This document shows positions 8,183-8,995 of a DNA stretch of 8,995 nucleotides, one piece after another (position 1 is the first letter of the stretch; each line of letters begins with the position of its first letter). The notes below the pieces were generated by a model, which saw only the letters and a program-made list of their open reading frames with translations, did not search any database and was not told the DNA's origin. The position numbers and the translations under genes were made by a program. The stretch is from an uncultured Clostridia bacterium. Lineage in GTDB: Bacteria > Bacillota > Clostridia > Christensenellales > CAG-917. The stretch lies in NCBI GenBank assembly GCA_947589635.1, contig CANQCC010000062.1, forward strand, positions 1 through 8,995. The letters are read 5' to 3'.

Positions 8183-8267
8183 TAGGCCTACCCCTTTATA
8201 ACATTTGTGTAGAAGTACTTTCCCTGTATAGGGGGAGGCTCCGTGGCAAAGCCGCGGTGGTGGGGGT
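8183..8267 (+). repeat. Structured repeat element F4
   Basis: An 85-bp forward element with hairpin CCGTGGC-AAA-GCCGCGG at 8241-8257. It differs from F1 by only a couple of bases, and its left flank (CGCTTTGTCTGAGTG) is also that of F1. This suggests duplication or gene conversion between the ends of the array. Confidence 0.85.
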
Positions 8268-8303
8268 CCCACAATATATCACCTCATCTTCCAATTTGCT
8301 ATC

Positions 8304-8318
8304 GCGCGGTGGTGGGGG
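8304..8318 (+). repeat. Truncated element F5 (right end only)
   Basis: Only the right part of an element remains, GCGCGGTGGTGGGGG, without the TAGGCCT half or the left hairpin arm. Bases 8305-8318 are the exact reverse complement of 8796-8809 at the edge of R3, so the two form a 14-bp inverted repeat around the DUF559 gene. Confidence 0.75.
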
Positions 8319-8352
8319 CGTGATATTTCTTCATATTTTTAACATCAATATG

Positions 8353-8381
8353 TTGGATATCCGACAAATTTGATGTATAAT
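8353..8381 (+). promoter_or_regulatory. Promoter of the DUF559 gene, predicted to give a leaderless mRNA
   Basis: TTGGAT (8353-8358) is followed after exactly 17 bp by a perfect TATAAT (8376-8381). Transcription would normally start about 7 bp further on, near 8388, which is the A of the chosen ATG. No Shine-Dalgarno sequence lies before that ATG. The in-frame TTG at 8370 and ATG at 8373 fall within or beside the -10 box and would not be transcribed from this promoter. Confidence 0.65.
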
Positions 8382-8387
8382 ATACTC

Positions 8388-8738
8388 ATGTCTAGAGCTT
8401 CCCACAATTCCGATCTAACAGCGCTCGCAAAGCGACTGCGCGCCCAAGCCACAGAGGAAGAAAACAAGCTGTGGTATGAATTTTTGCGTGGGTTAGATGC
8501 CCACTTTTCAAGGCAAAAAGTGATTGGCAATTACATAGTAGACTTCTATTGCGCGTCGGCGAAGTTGATAATCGAGCTTGACGGTTCACAACATTTTGAC
8601 GACGACGGCATACAATCGGATATTAAACGAACGGCATTTCTCAATTCAAAAGGATATAAGGTCGTCAGATATACAAACAGCGATATACATGAGCATTTTA
8701 AGGAAGTCTGCGAAGATATTTTGCGGCATTTGAAATAG
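8388..8738 (+). CDS. DUF559-family protein (Vsr-like PD-(D/E)XK endonuclease fold)
   Basis: A 116-residue protein matching the usual full length of the DUF559 family (about 110-130 residues). The N-terminal segment LAKRLRAQATEEENKLWYEF is characteristic. The core runs FSRQKVIGNYIVDFYC, then LIIELDGSQH, then IKRTAFLNSKGYKVVRYTNSDI. The Asp of YIVDFYC and the Glu of IELDG are the expected acidic metal-binding residues, as in very-short-patch-repair-type nucleases, so an intracellular DNA-cleaving role is plausible. The family has little direct biochemistry and the substrate is unknown. Start 8388 is chosen because the frame upstream contains the -10 box. The gene stands alone, with F elements upstream and R elements downstream in opposite orientation. 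The association suggests, but does not prove, a role in repeat mobility or maintenance. No intrinsic terminator follows. Confidence 0.9.
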   Translation: MSRASHNSDLTALAKRLRAQATEEENKLWYEFLRGLDAHFSRQKVIGNYIVDFYCASAKLIIELDGSQHFDDDGIQSDIKRTAFLNSKGYKVVRYTNSDIHEHFKEVCEDILRHLK

Positions 8739-8794
8739 TTGCTGTTTTTACGGAACTCACTAAACACCTCTATCCTGCGTTTGCGTTTTACGGA
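8739..8794. other. Short gap after DUF559 with a repeat-border motif
   Basis: TTTTACGGAAC occurs at 8746-8756 with no element attached, and again at 8786-8796 where R3 begins. R1 has the similar TTTTACGGGAC at its border. The first copy may be a relic of a lost element or a target-like site. No terminator hairpin is seen. Confidence 0.45.
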
Positions 8795-8878
8795 ACCCCC
8801 ACCACCGCGTGCAACGCGGAGCCTCCCCCTAAATGAAGGTTTGCCCTCTACACTTATGTGGCAGAAGGGCGAGGCCTA
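8795..8878 (-). repeat. Structured repeat element R3 (reverse orientation)
   Basis: An 84-bp element with central hairpin CCGCGT-GCA-ACGCGG at 8805-8819 and the same second hairpin as R1 and R2. Its G-rich core faces F5 across the DUF559 gene in inverted orientation. Its border TTTTACGGAAC is shared with the lone motif at 8746. Confidence 0.85.
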
Positions 8879-8995
8879 AATCGGATAATTAAGGATTGTC
8901 TGCGTTGTTTTTTACAGCACCCCCACCACCGCGTGCAACGCGGAGCCTCCCCCTAAATGAAGGTTTGCCCTCTACACTTATGTGGCAGAAGGGCG
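8816..8995 (+). repeat. Right copy of the 180-bp identical direct repeat
   Basis: Identical to 7484-7663, including the six-T run and the 40-bp inter-element spacer. It reaches the window edge, so the true repeat may be longer. Identity over non-coding DNA points to recent duplication or ongoing gene conversion. Confidence 0.95.
8919..8995 (-). repeat. Structured repeat element R4, cut by the window edge
   Basis: Same as R2 over the visible 77 bp, with hairpin CCGCGT-GCA-ACGCGG at 8929-8943 and border TTTTACAGCAC. The last few bases (the AGGCCTA end) fall outside the window. Confidence 0.85.

Larger units (their letters stand above)
7770..8318 (+). repeat. Tandem array of four F elements and a truncated fifth
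   Basis: Units start at 7770, 7908, 8044 and 8183, giving periods of 138, 136 and 139 bp. Elements are joined by 53-54 bp spacers that resemble one another (CACAATATATC, then CACGTAAC, then a CCGAGCG or CTGAGTG end). The spacers are repeated rather than unique. Because the periods are not multiples of three, the open frames across the array shift between units and are not credible genes. The array ends in a truncated unit about 70 bp upstream of the DUF559 gene. Confidence 0.9.

Noticed and set aside
7770..8318. CRISPR array
   Set aside because: Repeats are 83-85 bp and the spacers are repeated copies of each other, with no cas gene in the window.
7733..8372. Plus-strand frames of 73-98 codons and a minus frame at 8081-8272 within the F array
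   Set aside because: They translate the same repeat (peptides with GRLRGKAAVVGVPQY) in different frames as the period changes, and merge with one another. Structured non-coding repeat is the better explanation.
8370..8387. Upstream TTG (8370) or ATG (8373) start for DUF559
   Set aside because: Both lie in or beside the TATAAT box, the extra residues (MMYNIL) are not part of the family's usual start, and no ribosome site precedes them.
8392..8767. Minus-strand frames over the DUF559 gene (8392-8589 and 8546-8767)
   Set aside because: Antisense shadows of a clear DUF559 coding sequence.

Overview
The window looks like accessory chromosome of a low-to-mid GC, Gram-positive-type bacterium, most likely an uncultured gut Clostridia-like Firmicute. 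This rests on three things: near-consensus sigma-A promoters, an AGGTGGG ribosome site, and a giant secreted MBG/YDG-repeat surface protein. No rRNA, tRNA or housekeeping gene is present to fix the taxonomy.

Left three quarters (1-6969, minus strand): one uninterrupted reading frame of 2,323 codons runs off the left edge. It encodes a very large exported protein with an N-terminal signal peptide, Ig-like segments with D-x-x-G-N motifs, and then a C-terminal series of MBG/YDG-type repeats (K-T-Y-G-D/E and K-T-Y-D-G-T motifs). It is probably a cell-surface adhesin or stalk protein. All long plus-strand reading frames over it are antisense shadows. It is served by a strong promoter at 7290-7318 and a leader of about 310 nt that holds purine-rich (in the sense strand) tandem repeats and a doubtful 37-codon ORF overlapping the start.

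Middle and right (7463-8995): a repeat island. An 83-85 bp family of structured elements occurs in two subfamilies of opposite orientation. The order is R1-R2 (reverse), F1-F2-F3-F4 plus a truncated F5 (forward), a DUF559 nuclease-like gene (8388-8738, plus strand), then R3-R4 (reverse, running off the right edge). Every complete element has a central hairpin whose two arms have changed together between copies (four different stem sequences, all paired), so the structure rather than the sequence appears to be kept. The G-rich core borders of F5 and R3 form a perfect 14-bp inverted repeat around a 477-bp segment that holds only a promoter and the DUF559 gene. A 180-bp direct repeat, identical at every base, lies on both sides of the F array and the DUF559 gene.

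How the parts may fit together: the surface protein and the repeat island are divergently arranged and probably unrelated in function. Within the island, a PD-(D/E)XK-like DUF559 protein bracketed by structured repeats recalls the pairing of REP elements with their RAYT transposases, but with a different enzyme. This nuclease/repeat association, with a promoter placed so that the nuclease mRNA would be leaderless, is the best candidate here for an undescribed system. It is an inference from arrangement only.
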